Assembly (NCBI GenBank): GCA_963819735.1
Contig: CAWFXC010000001.1
Span: forward strand, 1,178,001-1,242,000
Direction: 5' to 3'
DNA length: 64,000 nucleotides
From: CAWFXC01 sp963819735
GTDB taxonomy: Bacteria; Actinomycetota; Acidimicrobiia; IMCC26256; DASPTH01
Made by a program: the position numbers and the translations under genes. Shown in pieces: positions 16,221 through 25,397 of this stretch; within the stretch, counting starts at the first letter, position 1; every line of letters begins with the position of its first letter. Below the pieces are notes generated by a model. It was not told where the DNA came from and made no database searches. It saw only the letters and a list, made by a program, of their open reading frames with translations.

Positions 16221-17414
16221 GTGAACCACGTCGAGTTCGAGGCGTTCGACTGCGACAACCACTACTACGAGGCGATCGACGCGTTCACGCGCTACGCCGA
16301 GCCGGGATTCGAGAAGCGCACGATGCAATGGGGCGAGATCGGCGGCAAGACCCGCCTGCTCGTGGGCGGCAAGGTCAACCGGTTCATCCCGAACCCCACG
16401 TTCGACCCGGTGTCGAAGCCCGGTCAGCTCGACGAGTACTTCCGGGGCCGCAACCCCAAGGGCGCCGGCGTGCGCGAGCTGTTCGGCGACCTCGACGCGA
16501 TGAGCGATCACCCCGAGTACCGCAACCGTGACGCCCGCCTCCGCCTCATGGACGAGCAGGGTCTGCAGGGCGCGATCTTCCTGCCCACCCTCGGCGTCGG
16601 GATGGAGCAGGCGCTCATCAACGACCCGCCCGCGCTGCTCGCCGCGTTCCGCGCGTTCAACCGTTGGCTCGACGACGACTGGGGCTTCGCGTACCAGGAG
16701 CGGATCTTCGGCGCGCCGATCCTCACGCTCGCCGACCCCGAGGACGCGGTGCGCCAGGTCGACTGGGCGCTCGAGCGCGACGCGCGGTTCTTCGTGATCG
16801 TGCCCGGCCCCGTCGTCACGCCGTCAGGTGCCGTCTCCCCCGCCGATCCGGTGTTCGATCCGATGTGGGCCCGCCTCGCCGAGGCCGGCGCCACGCTCAC
16901 CGTGCACGGCGGCAACAGCCACTACACCGAGTACCTCGCCGACTGGGGCGAGGGGTCGGAGATGGAGGCGTTCCGCCAGAACCCGTTCCGTTCGATCGTG
17001 TCGTGGAGCGCGGTGCAGGACTTCTTCGCCAACCTGCTCGCGCACGGGCTGTTCAACCGGTTCCCGAACCTGCGCATGGCGTCGATCGAGACCGGCTCCG
17101 ACTGGGTGTTCCACCTGTTCGACAAGCTCACGAAGTCGTTCTCGCAGACCCCGGGCGGCTACCCCGAGGACCCGCGCGAGACGTTCCGGCGCCACGTGTG
17201 GGTGTCGCCCTACTACGAGGACGAGCTCGCCGACCTGCGCGACCTGCTCGGCGCCGACCGCATCCTCATGGGCTCCGACTACCCGCACGCCGAAGGCCTG
17301 GCCGAGCCGACGGCCTACATCAAGGACCTCGAGAACTTCGGGTTCACCCCCGAGGATTCCCGCCTGGTGATGCGCGACAACGGTCTGGAGCTCGCCCAAC
17401 GCCGTCCCGCGTGA
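16221..17414 (+). CDS. Amidohydrolase family 2 metal-dependent hydrolase
   Basis: 397 residues. A second TIM-barrel amidohydrolase: N-terminal FDCDNHYYEAIDAF (a variant of the usual DxHxH), a central TVHGGNSHYTEYLADWGEG and C-terminal GSDYPHAEGLAEP with the catalytic Asp. It starts on GTG behind AAGGGGGAG. The stop TGA overlaps the GTG of the acyl-CoA ligase (GTGA), so the two are translationally coupled, suggesting that the acid it releases or modifies is then activated to a CoA ester. It is distantly related to the gene at 12035. Confidence 0.9.
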   Translation: MNHVEFEAFDCDNHYYEAIDAFTRYAEPGFEKRTMQWGEIGGKTRLLVGGKVNRFIPNPTFDPVSKPGQLDEYFRGRNPKGAGVRELFGDLDAMSDHPEYRNRDARLRLMDEQGLQGAIFLPTLGVGMEQALINDPPALLAAFRAFNRWLDDDWGFAYQERIFGAPILTLADPEDAVRQVDWALERDARFFVIVPGPVVTPSGAVSPADPVFDPMWARLAEAGATLTVHGGNSHYTEYLADWGEGSEMEAFRQNPFRSIVSWSAVQDFFANLLAHGLFNRFPNLRMASIETGSDWVFHLFDKLTKSFSQTPGGYPEDPRETFRRHVWVSPYYEDELADLRDLLGADRILMGSDYPHAEGLAEPTAYIKDLENFGFTPEDSRLVMRDNGLELAQRRPA

Positions 17415-19141
17415 GCGAGGGCGCGCCCGGCGTCACGCTGCGGTGGCCCACCGCCGCGGTACCGGAAGACGTACTGAAGACACTCACCGGCGCGGGCGCG
17501 CCGTTCGAGCTCGCCGACGAGGACGTGCTCGGCGCGCGGATGCAGGTGTTCGCCAACCGCCCGAAGTCCCTCGTCGAACTGCTGCTCACGGGCGCGGCCC
17601 GCCACGGTGACCGGCCCTACACCGTGTTCCCCGACCGCGAGTTCACGTTCGCGTCGATCACGCCGGCGATCGCGGCAGTGGCGGCGTCGTTGCGCGAACG
17701 CTACGGCGTCGGCCCCGGCGACCGCGTCGCGATCGCCGCCGCCAATCGCGTCGAGTACGCGCTGACGTTCTGGGCCACGACTGCGCTCGGCGCGGTGACC
17801 GTCGGACTGAACGGCTGGTGGACCGGCGACGAGATGGCGTACGCGCTCGACCTCACCGAGCCCAAGGTCCTGCTCGGCGACCAGCGCCGCATGGACCGCG
17901 TGATCGGCGTCGACCTCGGCAAGCTCCCGACGGTCGTGTTCGAAGACGACTTCGCGCGGCTCGAGGCCGAGGGCGTCGGCGCGGACATGCCCGTCGTCGC
18001 CATCGACGAGGACGACCCGTTCGTGATCCTCTTCACCAGCGGCACGACGGGACGCCCCAAGGGCGTGATGCTCTCGCACCGCAGCAACATCCACTTCCTG
18101 CTCGCCAGCATGCTCAACGGCGCCGAGCGCGTGTTGAGCGAGGCCCAGCGCGGGGTGACGGCGCCGGAGGCGACGAACCCTCCGTGCATCATCTCGGCCG
18201 CACCGATGTTCCACATCGCCGGGCTCAACTGCCAGCTCGTGGCATCGACCATGTCGGGGATGACGATCGTGTACCCGCCGCCCGGTCGGTGGGAGGAGTC
18301 GGTGCACCTCGAGCTGACCGAACGGCACCGGGCCTCCATCTGGGCGATGGTGCCGACCCAGCTGTGGCGGATCGTCGAGTCGCCCGACCTCGATCGCTAC
18401 GACGTCTCGTCGGTACGCAACGTCGGCGGCGGGAGCGCGGTGTGGCCCCCGGAGCTGCTCCGCCGCCTCGGCGAGCGGATCCCGTCGGCCCGCCTGGGCA
18501 CCGCGCTCGGGTACGGCAGCACCGAGACCACCGGCCTCGGCACGTCGTTGCGGCCGGGACCCTCGCTCGACCACGCCGAGAGCATCGGCCAGGCCTCCCC
18601 CACCGTGCGGGTGCAGGTGCGCGACGACGTCACCGGCGAGGTGCTGCCCGAGAACCAGGTGGGCGAGATCTGCCTGCGATCCGGCGCCGACTTCATCGGG
18701 TACTGGCGCAACCTGACGGCCACGGACGCAGCGCTCGACGCCGACCGCTGGTACCGCACCGGCGACTACGGGGTGATCCGCGACGGCTACGTGTACCTGG
18801 AAGGGCGGCGCCAGGATCTCATCATCCGCGGGGGCGAGAACATCTCCCCGGTCGAGATCGAGAACCGCCTGATCGAACACCCGGGCATCGCCGAGGTCGC
18901 GATCGTCGGCCTCGACCATCCCACGCTCGGCCAGGAGGTAGCGGCGTTCGTGGTGCCGCACGAACCGGGCACCGTCACCGAGGCCGACGTGCGGGAATGG
19001 GCGGCGGGAACCCTCGCCGGGTTCAAGGTGCCGACGCGCGTCGAACTGCGCGACGAGTTGCCGCACAACGCGAGCGGCAAGGTGCTGAAGCACGTGCTCG
19101 CCAAACCCGAAGCCGCCAGCGGCTTCGTGGAAGAGACGTAG
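17411..19141 (+). CDS. Acyl-CoA synthetase (AMP-forming)
   Basis: 576 residues, ANL superfamily. The phosphate-binding loop LFTSGTTGRPKGVM sits near residue 215, the substrate/AMP motif GYGSTETTG near 370, the hinge YRTGDYGVIRDGYVYLEGR near 460, and the catalytic C-terminal Lys in HNASGKVLK near 560. It activates a carboxylic acid to its CoA ester; the substrate is unknown, probably a medium or cyclic acid of the surrounding catabolic cluster. GTG at 17411 overlaps the amidohydrolase stop. Confidence 0.92.
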   Translation: MSEGAPGVTLRWPTAAVPEDVLKTLTGAGAPFELADEDVLGARMQVFANRPKSLVELLLTGAARHGDRPYTVFPDREFTFASITPAIAAVAASLRERYGVGPGDRVAIAAANRVEYALTFWATTALGAVTVGLNGWWTGDEMAYALDLTEPKVLLGDQRRMDRVIGVDLGKLPTVVFEDDFARLEAEGVGADMPVVAIDEDDPFVILFTSGTTGRPKGVMLSHRSNIHFLLASMLNGAERVLSEAQRGVTAPEATNPPCIISAAPMFHIAGLNCQLVASTMSGMTIVYPPPGRWEESVHLELTERHRASIWAMVPTQLWRIVESPDLDRYDVSSVRNVGGGSAVWPPELLRRLGERIPSARLGTALGYGSTETTGLGTSLRPGPSLDHAESIGQASPTVRVQVRDDVTGEVLPENQVGEICLRSGADFIGYWRNLTATDAALDADRWYRTGDYGVIRDGYVYLEGRRQDLIIRGGENISPVEIENRLIEHPGIAEVAIVGLDHPTLGQEVAAFVVPHEPGTVTEADVREWAAGTLAGFKVPTRVELRDELPHNASGKVLKHVLAKPEAASGFVEET

Positions 19142-19160
19142 CGAGCGGAGCGAGCGCGGA

Positions 19161-19820
19161 CTACGAGTCGGTGCCGTCGACGCCGTGGAAGAGCAGTCCG
19201 ACCGCCTCGGTGAGGCGATCCGAGACCTCGGTGATCGGGATGCGCCCGGCCACCCACGTGCGGAGACCGGCGTCGAGGACCGCGTCGGTCACGTGGACGA
19301 TCGCGTCGGCGTGGGCGGGTTCCACGCCGTCGAGCAACTCGAGGTAGATGCCGCGGGTCGTCACCTGGAGACGATGCAGGATCTCGGCGGCAAACGGATC
19401 GCTCGACGTCTCGAGCGTGACCACGAGCTTGGCCAGCTGCGGTTGCCATTCGAAGGCGCGCACGGAACGCTGCAGCGATTCGGTGAGACGGTCGGCCGGC
19501 GTCGACCCGCGCAAAGGATGACGCGTGATGTTCGTGCGCAGGGTCGCGGCCCACTGCACGAGGATCTCGGCGAACAGATGCTCCTTCGACGAGAAGTAGT
19601 GGTACAGCGTGCCCAGCGCGACCCCGGCGCGCTCGGCGACGTCCTTCACCTGGATGCGGTCGTAGTCGCGACTCTCGAGCAGTTCGAGCCCGGCGTCGAT
19701 GACGCGCTGGCGCCGCGCCAGTTGCTTCTCGGTGAGCAGGGCCGGCGCCGGAGGCTCGTCGCCCCGCACCGTCGACGCGGCCGCGGCCTGAGCCGCGGCA
19801 GGAGGTGCGGGCTCGGACAT
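19161..19820 (-). CDS. TetR family transcriptional regulator
   Basis: 219 residues. An Ala/Pro-rich N-terminus of about 30 residues precedes a TetR DNA-binding domain (RRQRVIDAGLELLESRDYD, then VKDVAERAGVALGTLYHYFSSKEHLF, about 35-85), followed by a helical ligand domain resembling the KstR/FadR-like regulators of lipid degradation. It probably represses the acyl-CoA ligase/amidohydrolase genes that converge on it. ATG at 19820 lies 8 nt after TAGAAT on the minus strand (leaderless); that -10 overlaps the -10 of tadA by two bases. Confidence 0.92.
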   Translation of the reverse strand: MSEPAPPAAAQAAAASTVRGDEPPAPALLTEKQLARRQRVIDAGLELLESRDYDRIQVKDVAERAGVALGTLYHYFSSKEHLFAEILVQWAATLRTNITRHPLRGSTPADRLTESLQRSVRAFEWQPQLAKLVVTLETSSDPFAAEILHRLQVTTRGIYLELLDGVEPAHADAIVHVTDAVLDAGLRTWVAGRIPITEVSDRLTEAVGLLFHGVDGTDS

Positions 19821-19828
19821 GAAACCCG

Positions 19829-19838
19829 ATTCTATGCT
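19829..19838. promoter_or_regulatory. Divergent -10 elements sharing a TA dinucleotide (TetR / tadA)
   Basis: On the minus strand TAGAAT (complement of 19829-19834) precedes the TetR ATG by 8 nt. On the plus strand TATGCT (19833-19838) precedes the tadA GTG by 6 nt. The two hexamers share 19833-19834, so RNA polymerase could probably not occupy both at once. Both mRNAs would be leaderless. Confidence 0.6.
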
Positions 19839-19844
19839 GGCCCG

Positions 19845-20312
19845 GTGCCGGCCGATCTCGACGCGCTCATGCTGCTGGCGCTCGCCGAAGCCCGTGCCGC
19901 GGTCGACCACGGCGACGTCCCCATCGGCGCGGTCGTCGCCCGGCTCGCCACCGGCGAGGTGCTCGCGCAGCGTCACAACGAACGGGAACGAACGGCCGAC
20001 CCGACGGCCCACGCCGAGGTGTTGGCGCTGGCCGATGCCGCCCGCGCCGTCGGCCAGTGGCGACTCGACGGGTGCGTGCTCGTCGCCACCCTGGAGCCGT
20101 GTCCGATGTGCGCGGGCGCCGCGCTCAACGCCCGGGTGCCGATGGTGGCGTTCGGCGCGGCGGATCCCAAGGCGGGCGCGCTCGGCAGTCTCTACAACCT
20201 GGGCAGCGATCCCCGGCTGAACCACGAGATCGAGGTGCGGGACGGCCTGCACGCCGACGCCTCGGCCGCGCTGTTACGGGAGTTCTTCGCCGCACGGCGC
20301 CACCTACAATGA
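19845..20312 (+). CDS. tadA: tRNA adenosine(34) deaminase TadA
   Basis: 155 residues, normal length. It deaminates A34 to inosine in tRNA-Arg(ACG). The zinc/catalytic motifs are complete: HAE (in TADPTAHAEVLALADA) and PCPMC (in LEPCPMCAGA). The C-terminal YNLGSDPRLNHE is typical. GTG at 19845 is 6 nt after TATGCT. The last codons and stop (CTA CAA TGA) contain TACAAT, the probable -10 of the following tRNA-Ser gene. Confidence 0.95.
   Translation: MPADLDALMLLALAEARAAVDHGDVPIGAVVARLATGEVLAQRHNERERTADPTAHAEVLALADAARAVGQWRLDGCVLVATLEPCPMCAGAALNARVPMVAFGAADPKAGALGSLYNLGSDPRLNHEIEVRDGLHADASAALLREFFAARRHLQ
20305..20310 (+). promoter_or_regulatory. -10 element of tRNA-Ser(CGA), inside the tadA stop region
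   Basis: TACAAT, one base from the TATAAT consensus, lies 11 nt before the tRNA 5' end and overlaps the last two codons of tadA and the first base of its stop. A weak -35 (TTCTTC) lies about 16-17 nt further upstream within tadA. Confidence 0.6.
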
Positions 20313-20321
20313 CCCGCCCGG

Positions 20322-20409
20322 GGAGGGATGCGAGAGCGGCCGAATCGGATGGTCTCGAAAACCATTGTGGCGCAAGTCACCCTGGGTTCAAATCCCAGTC
20401 CCTCCGCCA
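20322..20409 (+). tRNA. tRNA-Ser (anticodon CGA)
   Basis: An 88-nt class II tRNA with encoded CCA. Acceptor GGAGGGA pairs with TCCCTCC. The D-arm matches the tRNA-Ser at 9308. The anticodon loop CTCGAAA gives CGA, reading UCG. It has a long variable arm and a TTCAAAT T-loop. It is transcribed from a -10 embedded in the end of tadA. Confidence 0.97.
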
Positions 20410-20588
20410 CCGCACTGCGGGCAGGGTCGGTACTGATCTCCGGCTCTGCCCGCGGTCGCGTCCGCGCCACCTGAACCGTCGATACCAGCGCTCGCGTTCC
20501 TCGCTGTCTACGCTGCGGAAGCCCCCTGCGCTCCCACTTCCGCGGCCGCTGTCGCGCCGTCGCCACGGAGGAACCGACGGATCCCGAC

Positions 20589-21972
20589 ATGACTGCTGAC
20601 CAATCCGGCGAGCCGGCAGCTCCTGCCCCCTCGGCGATCCAGCGCGCGCAGAGCATCATCTCGTCGCTCCCCGTACCCGACGGCACCTTCGCGGTCGGCG
20701 CCGGGCTCGTGGTGTCGGGGATCACCACCTACCTGTTCCAGATCCTGGCGTTCCGCGGGCTGAGCAAACCCGACTACGGCGCGCTCAACGCGCTCTGGGT
20801 GTTCGTGTTCGTGTTGGCCCCCGGGATCTTCCTCCCCGTCGAGCAGGAGGTCGGCCGGGCCCTCGCGGCGCGTCGCGCGCGCGGCATCGGCGGAGGCCCG
20901 GTCATCCGGCGCGCCGGCGTGATCGGGCTGATCTTCGCCGTGGGCCTGGGCATCCTCACCCTGATCATCGCGGTCACCACACCGGTCATCGACAACCTCT
21001 TCGCCGGCAATGTCGGGCTCGTCGCGTGTCTGATCATCGCCCTCTTCACGTTCGGATTCGAGTTGCTCGCGCGCGGCGCGTTCGCGGGCGCAGGAGAGTT
21101 CGGCGCGTACGGCGTGAGCATGGGCGCCGAGGGAATCATCCGTCTGCTTCCCTGTATCGCGCTCGTCGCCGCCGGCGTGACGAATCCGGTCGGGTTCGGT
21201 CTGTGTCTCGCGATCCCACCCGCGCTGGCCACGCTGGTCGCGCTGCACGGAACCGAGAACCTCATGGTCCCGGGGCCCAACGCCCCGTGGTCGGAGCTCT
21301 CGGCGAACCTCGGGCTCCTGCTCGGCGGTTCGCTGCTCGCCCAGGTGTTGAGCTACGCGCCGTTCCTCGGCGCGCAGCTCCTGGCCACGCCGTCCCAGCG
21401 GGTGGCCGTGGCCGACTTCATCGTCGGGCTCTTCCTCTCCCGAATCCCGATCCTGCTGTTCCAGGCCGTCCAGGCCGCGCTCCTCCCGCGCCTCGCCGCG
21501 CAGGTCGAGCGCGGGCCAGAACAACGAGTTCAAGCGCGGCATCCGGAATCTGCTGCTGGTCGTGCTGAGCATCGGCGTCGTCGGGGTGATCGCGGCCGCC
21601 ACGCTCGGGCCCTTCGTCGGCAAGATCCTCTTCGGCGACAAGTTCAACCTCGGCAACCTCGACCTCGCGCTCCTCGCCGCCGGGAGCGGGCTGTTCATCC
21701 TCGCCCTCACGCTGTCGCAGGGACTCATCGCCCTCAGCGCGTTGGCGCGTGTCGTCGCCTCGTGGTTCGTCGGGCTCATTGCGTTCGTCGTGGTCACCGC
21801 CGTCGGTTCGCACGACTTGTTCCTGCGGGTGGAGTTGGGCAGCATCGCCGGCGCCGGTGCGGCCGCCGCGACCATGGGCGTGATGTTCATGCTCCGCCTC
21901 CGGGCCGGCATCGGCGACGCCAGCCTGGCCGCGCTCGTCGAAGGCATCGAGCACGAGCCCATCGAGATCTGA
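20589..21972 (+). pseudogene. Polysaccharide flippase-like (MOP superfamily) membrane protein, frame shift near 21516
   Basis: About 460 residues when joined. Frame 1 (from ATG 20589) holds a short hydrophilic N-terminus and eight or so hydrophobic helices, ending LFQAVQAALLPRLAAQVERG. The adjacent frame continues QNNEFKRGIRNLLLVVLSIGVVGV with further helices to EHEPIEI. Removing one base in GGGCC near 21516 joins them. The layout resembles Wzx/MurJ-type oligosaccharide exporters, but the substrate is unknown and no glycosyltransferase is adjacent. The conserved reading on both sides suggests a recent indel or sequence error rather than an old pseudogene. Confidence 0.72.
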
Positions 21973-21993
21973 GACCAGTCCGCAGGGCGCGGC

Positions 21994-23250
21994 TCAGCCG
22001 AAGAGCGTCTCGCCCACGTAACCGCCACTCGACACACCCGGCGGGACCGCGAACATGGCCGAGCCGTTGTGCCGGATGTACTCGTTGAGCGCATCGGTAC
22101 GGAGGTTCGCCTGCACCGGGATGAAGCCCTCACGGGGGTCGCGCTGGTAGGCGAAGAAGAACAGGCCGGCGTCGAGCTGGTTCGTGACCGGATCGATGCC
22201 GTCGGTGAACGAGTACCCCCGCCGCAGGATCCGAACGCCGTTGTTCTTCTCCGGTGCCGCGAGCCGGATGTGACTGTCGGCCGGGATCACGAGCTCGCCG
22301 CCGGACCTGGCGGTGAGGTTCACGACGTCGTGCTCGCGGGCTTCGCCGAGCGGTGCGCCCTCCCCCTTGTTGCGACCGATCGTGAGCGCCTGATCCGACA
22401 GGGTCGAGCGGTCCCACACCTCGAGCAGCATCCGGATGCGGCGGGTCACGAGGTAGCTCCCACCTCGCATCCACGCAGGATCGTCGGAGGCCCCGACCCA
22501 GACGTGCGCTTGCAGTTGCGCGGCGTCTTCAGCGACCAGGTTGTTGGTGCCGTCCTTGAACCCCATGAGGTTGCGCGGCGTGGTCTGCTTCGAGTCGGTG
22601 CTCGACGTGCGCCCGAAGCCCGACTGCGACCACCGCAGCGCGACCACGCCGCGACCGATGCGGGCGAGGTTCCGGATGGCGTGGAAGCACACCTGCGGAT
22701 CGTTGGCGCACGCCTGCACCGCGAGATCGCCGTCGCTGCGGGCGGGATCGATCTCGTCGTTGGCGAACGAGGGCATGGCCACGAGCGCAGCCGGCCTCTT
22801 GGCCGCGATGCCGAACGGATCGCCGGCGCGATCGAACAACGACGCGCCGAGCCCGAACGTGACGGTGAGCGACGCGGGCCCGAGGCCTACTGCCTCACCG
22901 GTGTCGTCGGGCGGCGCGTCGAGATCGTGGTTGTCGGTACCGACGGGCGCACCCGCGGCCATTCGTCTCGCCGCGCGCGTCCACTCGCGCAGCACGCCCA
23001 CGAGGTCGTCGCGGTTCGCGGAGATCACGTCGAACGACGCGAACAGCAGCCGGTCCTGCGCGGGCGTGACGATCCCCGCCTGGTGCGCGCCGTGGAACGC
23101 AACCGCGGCGCCGGGCGCGGCTCCCGGCACGGACGCGCTGGCCGCGAGGGGATTCGTCAGCGAGTCCGCGCCGAGAGCAACCGCGGTGGCTGCGAGTGTG
23201 CCGCCGGCGGTCCCGAGGAACCGCCGGCGGCTCACTGCACCGCGACTCAC
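21994..23250 (-). CDS. efeB: Dyp-type heme peroxidase EfeB (deferrochelatase)
   Basis: 418 residues. A twin-arginine signal (SRRRFLGTAGG, residues 7-17) directs export. The Dyp-peroxidase domain contains GFKDGTNN with the catalytic Asp, and later the distal Arg/heme-His region. EfeB oxidises ferrous iron or acts on heme in the EfeUOB system. It starts on GTG at 23250, which overlaps the efeO stop (GTGA), indicating translational coupling. Last gene of the operon. Confidence 0.93.
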   Translation of the reverse strand: MSRGAVSRRRFLGTAGGTLAATAVALGADSLTNPLAASASVPGAAPGAAVAFHGAHQAGIVTPAQDRLLFASFDVISANRDDLVGVLREWTRAARRMAAGAPVGTDNHDLDAPPDDTGEAVGLGPASLTVTFGLGASLFDRAGDPFGIAAKRPAALVAMPSFANDEIDPARSDGDLAVQACANDPQVCFHAIRNLARIGRGVVALRWSQSGFGRTSSTDSKQTTPRNLMGFKDGTNNLVAEDAAQLQAHVWVGASDDPAWMRGGSYLVTRRIRMLLEVWDRSTLSDQALTIGRNKGEGAPLGEAREHDVVNLTARSGGELVIPADSHIRLAAPEKNNGVRILRRGYSFTDGIDPVTNQLDAGLFFFAYQRDPREGFIPVQANLRTDALNEYIRHNGSAMFAVPPGVSSGGYVGETLFG

Positions 23251-24362
23251 GAGTTGACGACCTGCTTGCCCACCTTCGACAACGGCTCGGCCAGCGAGTC
23301 GATCGAGACCGACAGCGCCTTGGTGTCGTCCTTGCTGAGGCCGGTGTAGAGCACGTAGGTGGTGCCCTGACGGTACGGAGCGAGGGCCGTGTTCACCGCG
23401 GCGAACTTCGCCTCGATGTCGGCCGCGGCCGTCGGGTTCTTGTTGGCCAGGATGGGCTTCACCGCGTCGAACGCGGCTTGGGCGCCCTGCACGTTGGCCT
23501 CGAAGTCGACGAGGTCGATGTGCGAGTAGCGCTCCTCCTCACCGGTGATCTTCGACGCCGACACCTCGTTGAGCAGCTCGACCGATCCGTTGGCGATCGC
23601 ACCGGGCTGGAGCTCGACGTCGGCCACCAGGTTCTGGAGGGTCTCGACGTTCTCGTTGAGCTTCGTCGTGACGGAGGGATCGATACCGCTCGTGGAGCCG
23701 TCGACCCACAGTGCCTTCTCGATGAGGTGGAAGCCGCCCCACTCCTTCTTCGGCACGTCACCGGCGCGGGCGTCGATGTCGGGGTCGAGGTTGCCGAACG
23801 TCTCGGCCACCGGCTCGACCCGCTCGTAGGGCACCCGGGCGGCGGGGTACAACGCCTTGGCCGCTTCCACGTCGCCGCTGTCGACCGCGGCGGTGAACGC
23901 CTTCGTGGCGGTGACGAGTTCGGCGGTCTGCGCCTGGACGTAGGCCCGGTACTGGTCGACCGCGGCCTGGGCGTCGGGCGTGAGCTTGGTCGCCGCGGTA
24001 CCGGTGACGATCAGCTTGCCCTTGGCATTCTTCGACCCTCCCGCACACTGCGTGGTGTAGGTGCCCGGCTTGAGCGTCAGCGAGAACTCACTGTTCAGCC
24101 CGGGCGCGATGTTCTCGACCTCGCCGATGATCCGGTTGCCCGACAAAACCTCGAACTCGCTGACGTCACCCGAACCACTGTTGGACACCTTGAAGTTGGT
24201 GGGACCACCCTTGATCGTGAGCTTGGCCGGGCATCCGTCGTCGTTGATCTTCACGTTGACGGTGGCCGTTTTCGCCGCGTGCGCGGACGACGCCAGGCCG
24301 ACGGCGAGGGTGGTGCAACTGAGGGCCGCCAACATGGTGGCGCGGCCGAACCTGCGGAGCAT
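23247..24362 (-). CDS. efeO: Iron uptake protein EfeO (cupredoxin + M75 imelysin-like)
   Basis: 371 residues. A signal peptide (AALSCTTLAVGLASSAHA) is followed by an N-terminal cupredoxin-like domain (about 35-130) and a C-terminal M75 peptidase-like helical domain with the HxxE metal motif in GFHLIEKALW. It is the extracytoplasmic iron-binding partner of the EfeU permease. It lies 42 nt after efeU and overlaps efeB by 4 nt. Confidence 0.93.
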   Translation of the reverse strand: MLRRFGRATMLAALSCTTLAVGLASSAHAAKTATVNVKINDDGCPAKLTIKGGPTNFKVSNSGSGDVSEFEVLSGNRIIGEVENIAPGLNSEFSLTLKPGTYTTQCAGGSKNAKGKLIVTGTAATKLTPDAQAAVDQYRAYVQAQTAELVTATKAFTAAVDSGDVEAAKALYPAARVPYERVEPVAETFGNLDPDIDARAGDVPKKEWGGFHLIEKALWVDGSTSGIDPSVTTKLNENVETLQNLVADVELQPGAIANGSVELLNEVSASKITGEEERYSHIDLVDFEANVQGAQAAFDAVKPILANKNPTAAADIEAKFAAVNTALAPYRQGTTYVLYTGLSKDDTKALSVSIDSLAEPLSKVGKQVVNS

Positions 24363-24404
24363 GGTGCTGGTTCCTTCCTCGGAACTCGGGATCAGGACTC
24401 GGGA

Positions 24405-25283
24405 TCAGATGGCGTTGACGGAGGGAGTTCCCTGGGCGGGAGCGGACGTGTCGGCGGGTGTGGACGCGGGCGCAGCGGACTTCGGTCGCGCCGGCCGGCA
24501 CACGTAGATGGTCATGGGCACCGCGTAGAGGAGCCAGGCCAGCGCCTCGCCCCACGTGGGCTCGGGCTGGATGCCGAACATCCCCGTGATGAGGGCCGAC
24601 TGCACCGAACCGGGATCGATGAGCCAACGGAGGTCGACGGCGCGCTCGAGCATGAGGTTCCACCAACCGGCCTCGTGCGCGGTGTGCACCGCGAACGAGA
24701 ACAGTCCGGCACCGACGAGCACGAGGACCACGCCGGTGAAGCGGAAGAACTTCGACAGGTTGATCTTCACGCCGCCGCGGTAGATGAGGTAGCCCAACAC
24801 CACCGCGACCGCGACTCCCAGTGCCGCACCCGTACCGGTGAGGCCGGGTCGGTCGGACTGCTGAAACGCGGCCAGCATGAACACCGCGGTCTCGAGGCCC
24901 TCGCGCAGCACAGCGAGGAACGCCATGACGACGAGGCCCAGCGCGGAACCCTCGATGAGTGCGAGCTCGGCTTGGCGGTGAAGGTCGCCCTTCATGTCGG
25001 CGGAGTGCCGCCGCATCCAGACGACCATCCAGGTGATCATCCCGACCGCGGCGAGGGCGATGACCGTCTCCAGCCCTTCCTGCTGCTTCTGGGGGAGGTT
25101 GTCCTCGGCGATGTGCAGCGCGACTGCGACGGCGCTGCAGAGCACGATCGCGGCCAGGACACCGGCCCACATCCAGCGCATCGCGTCGCGACGGCCGCGC
25201 TGGTTGAGGAACGCCGCGACGATGCCGACGATCAGCGCGGCTTCCAGCCCTTCCCGCAGGCCGATGACGAACGTCGGGAGCAT
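24405..25283 (-). CDS. efeU: Iron permease EfeU (FTR1 family)
   Basis: 292 residues, seven hydrophobic helices. Two REGLE motifs, the iron-binding signature of FTR1 permeases, are seen: REGLEAAL (residues 10-17) and REGLETAV near 126. Imports iron across the cytoplasmic membrane with EfeO/EfeB. It starts on ATG at 25283, 6 nt after TACCTT, within a DtxR/IdeR-like palindrome, so the operon is probably iron-repressed. Confidence 0.95.
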   Translation of the reverse strand: MLPTFVIGLREGLEAALIVGIVAAFLNQRGRRDAMRWMWAGVLAAIVLCSAVAVALHIAEDNLPQKQQEGLETVIALAAVGMITWMVVWMRRHSADMKGDLHRQAELALIEGSALGLVVMAFLAVLREGLETAVFMLAAFQQSDRPGLTGTGAALGVAVAVVLGYLIYRGGVKINLSKFFRFTGVVLVLVGAGLFSFAVHTAHEAGWWNLMLERAVDLRWLIDPGSVQSALITGMFGIQPEPTWGEALAWLLYAVPMTIYVCRPARPKSAAPASTPADTSAPAQGTPSVNAI

Positions 25284-25288
25284 GCGGT

Positions 25289-25307
25289 TAAGGTAAGGGA
25301 TGCCTTA
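25289..25307. promoter_or_regulatory. DtxR/IdeR-like iron box overlapping the efeUOB promoter
   Basis: The 19 bases TAAGGTAAGGGATGCCTTA match the DtxR/IdeR consensus TTAGGTTAGGCTAACCTAA at 13 positions and contain the inverted pair TAAGG/CCTTA. The efeU -10 (TACCTT on the minus strand, 25290-25295) lies inside it, with TTGCGT 17 nt further upstream as a possible -35. A bound repressor would block RNA polymerase directly. Confidence 0.75.
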
Positions 25308-25397
25308 GCTCAACGCAAGTCAACCTTCCCTCACCCGACGAACTGAGCGACCCGGGCGGATCCGGCTGCGGTCGGCTGCGGTGGCCTTCGGCGTGCT

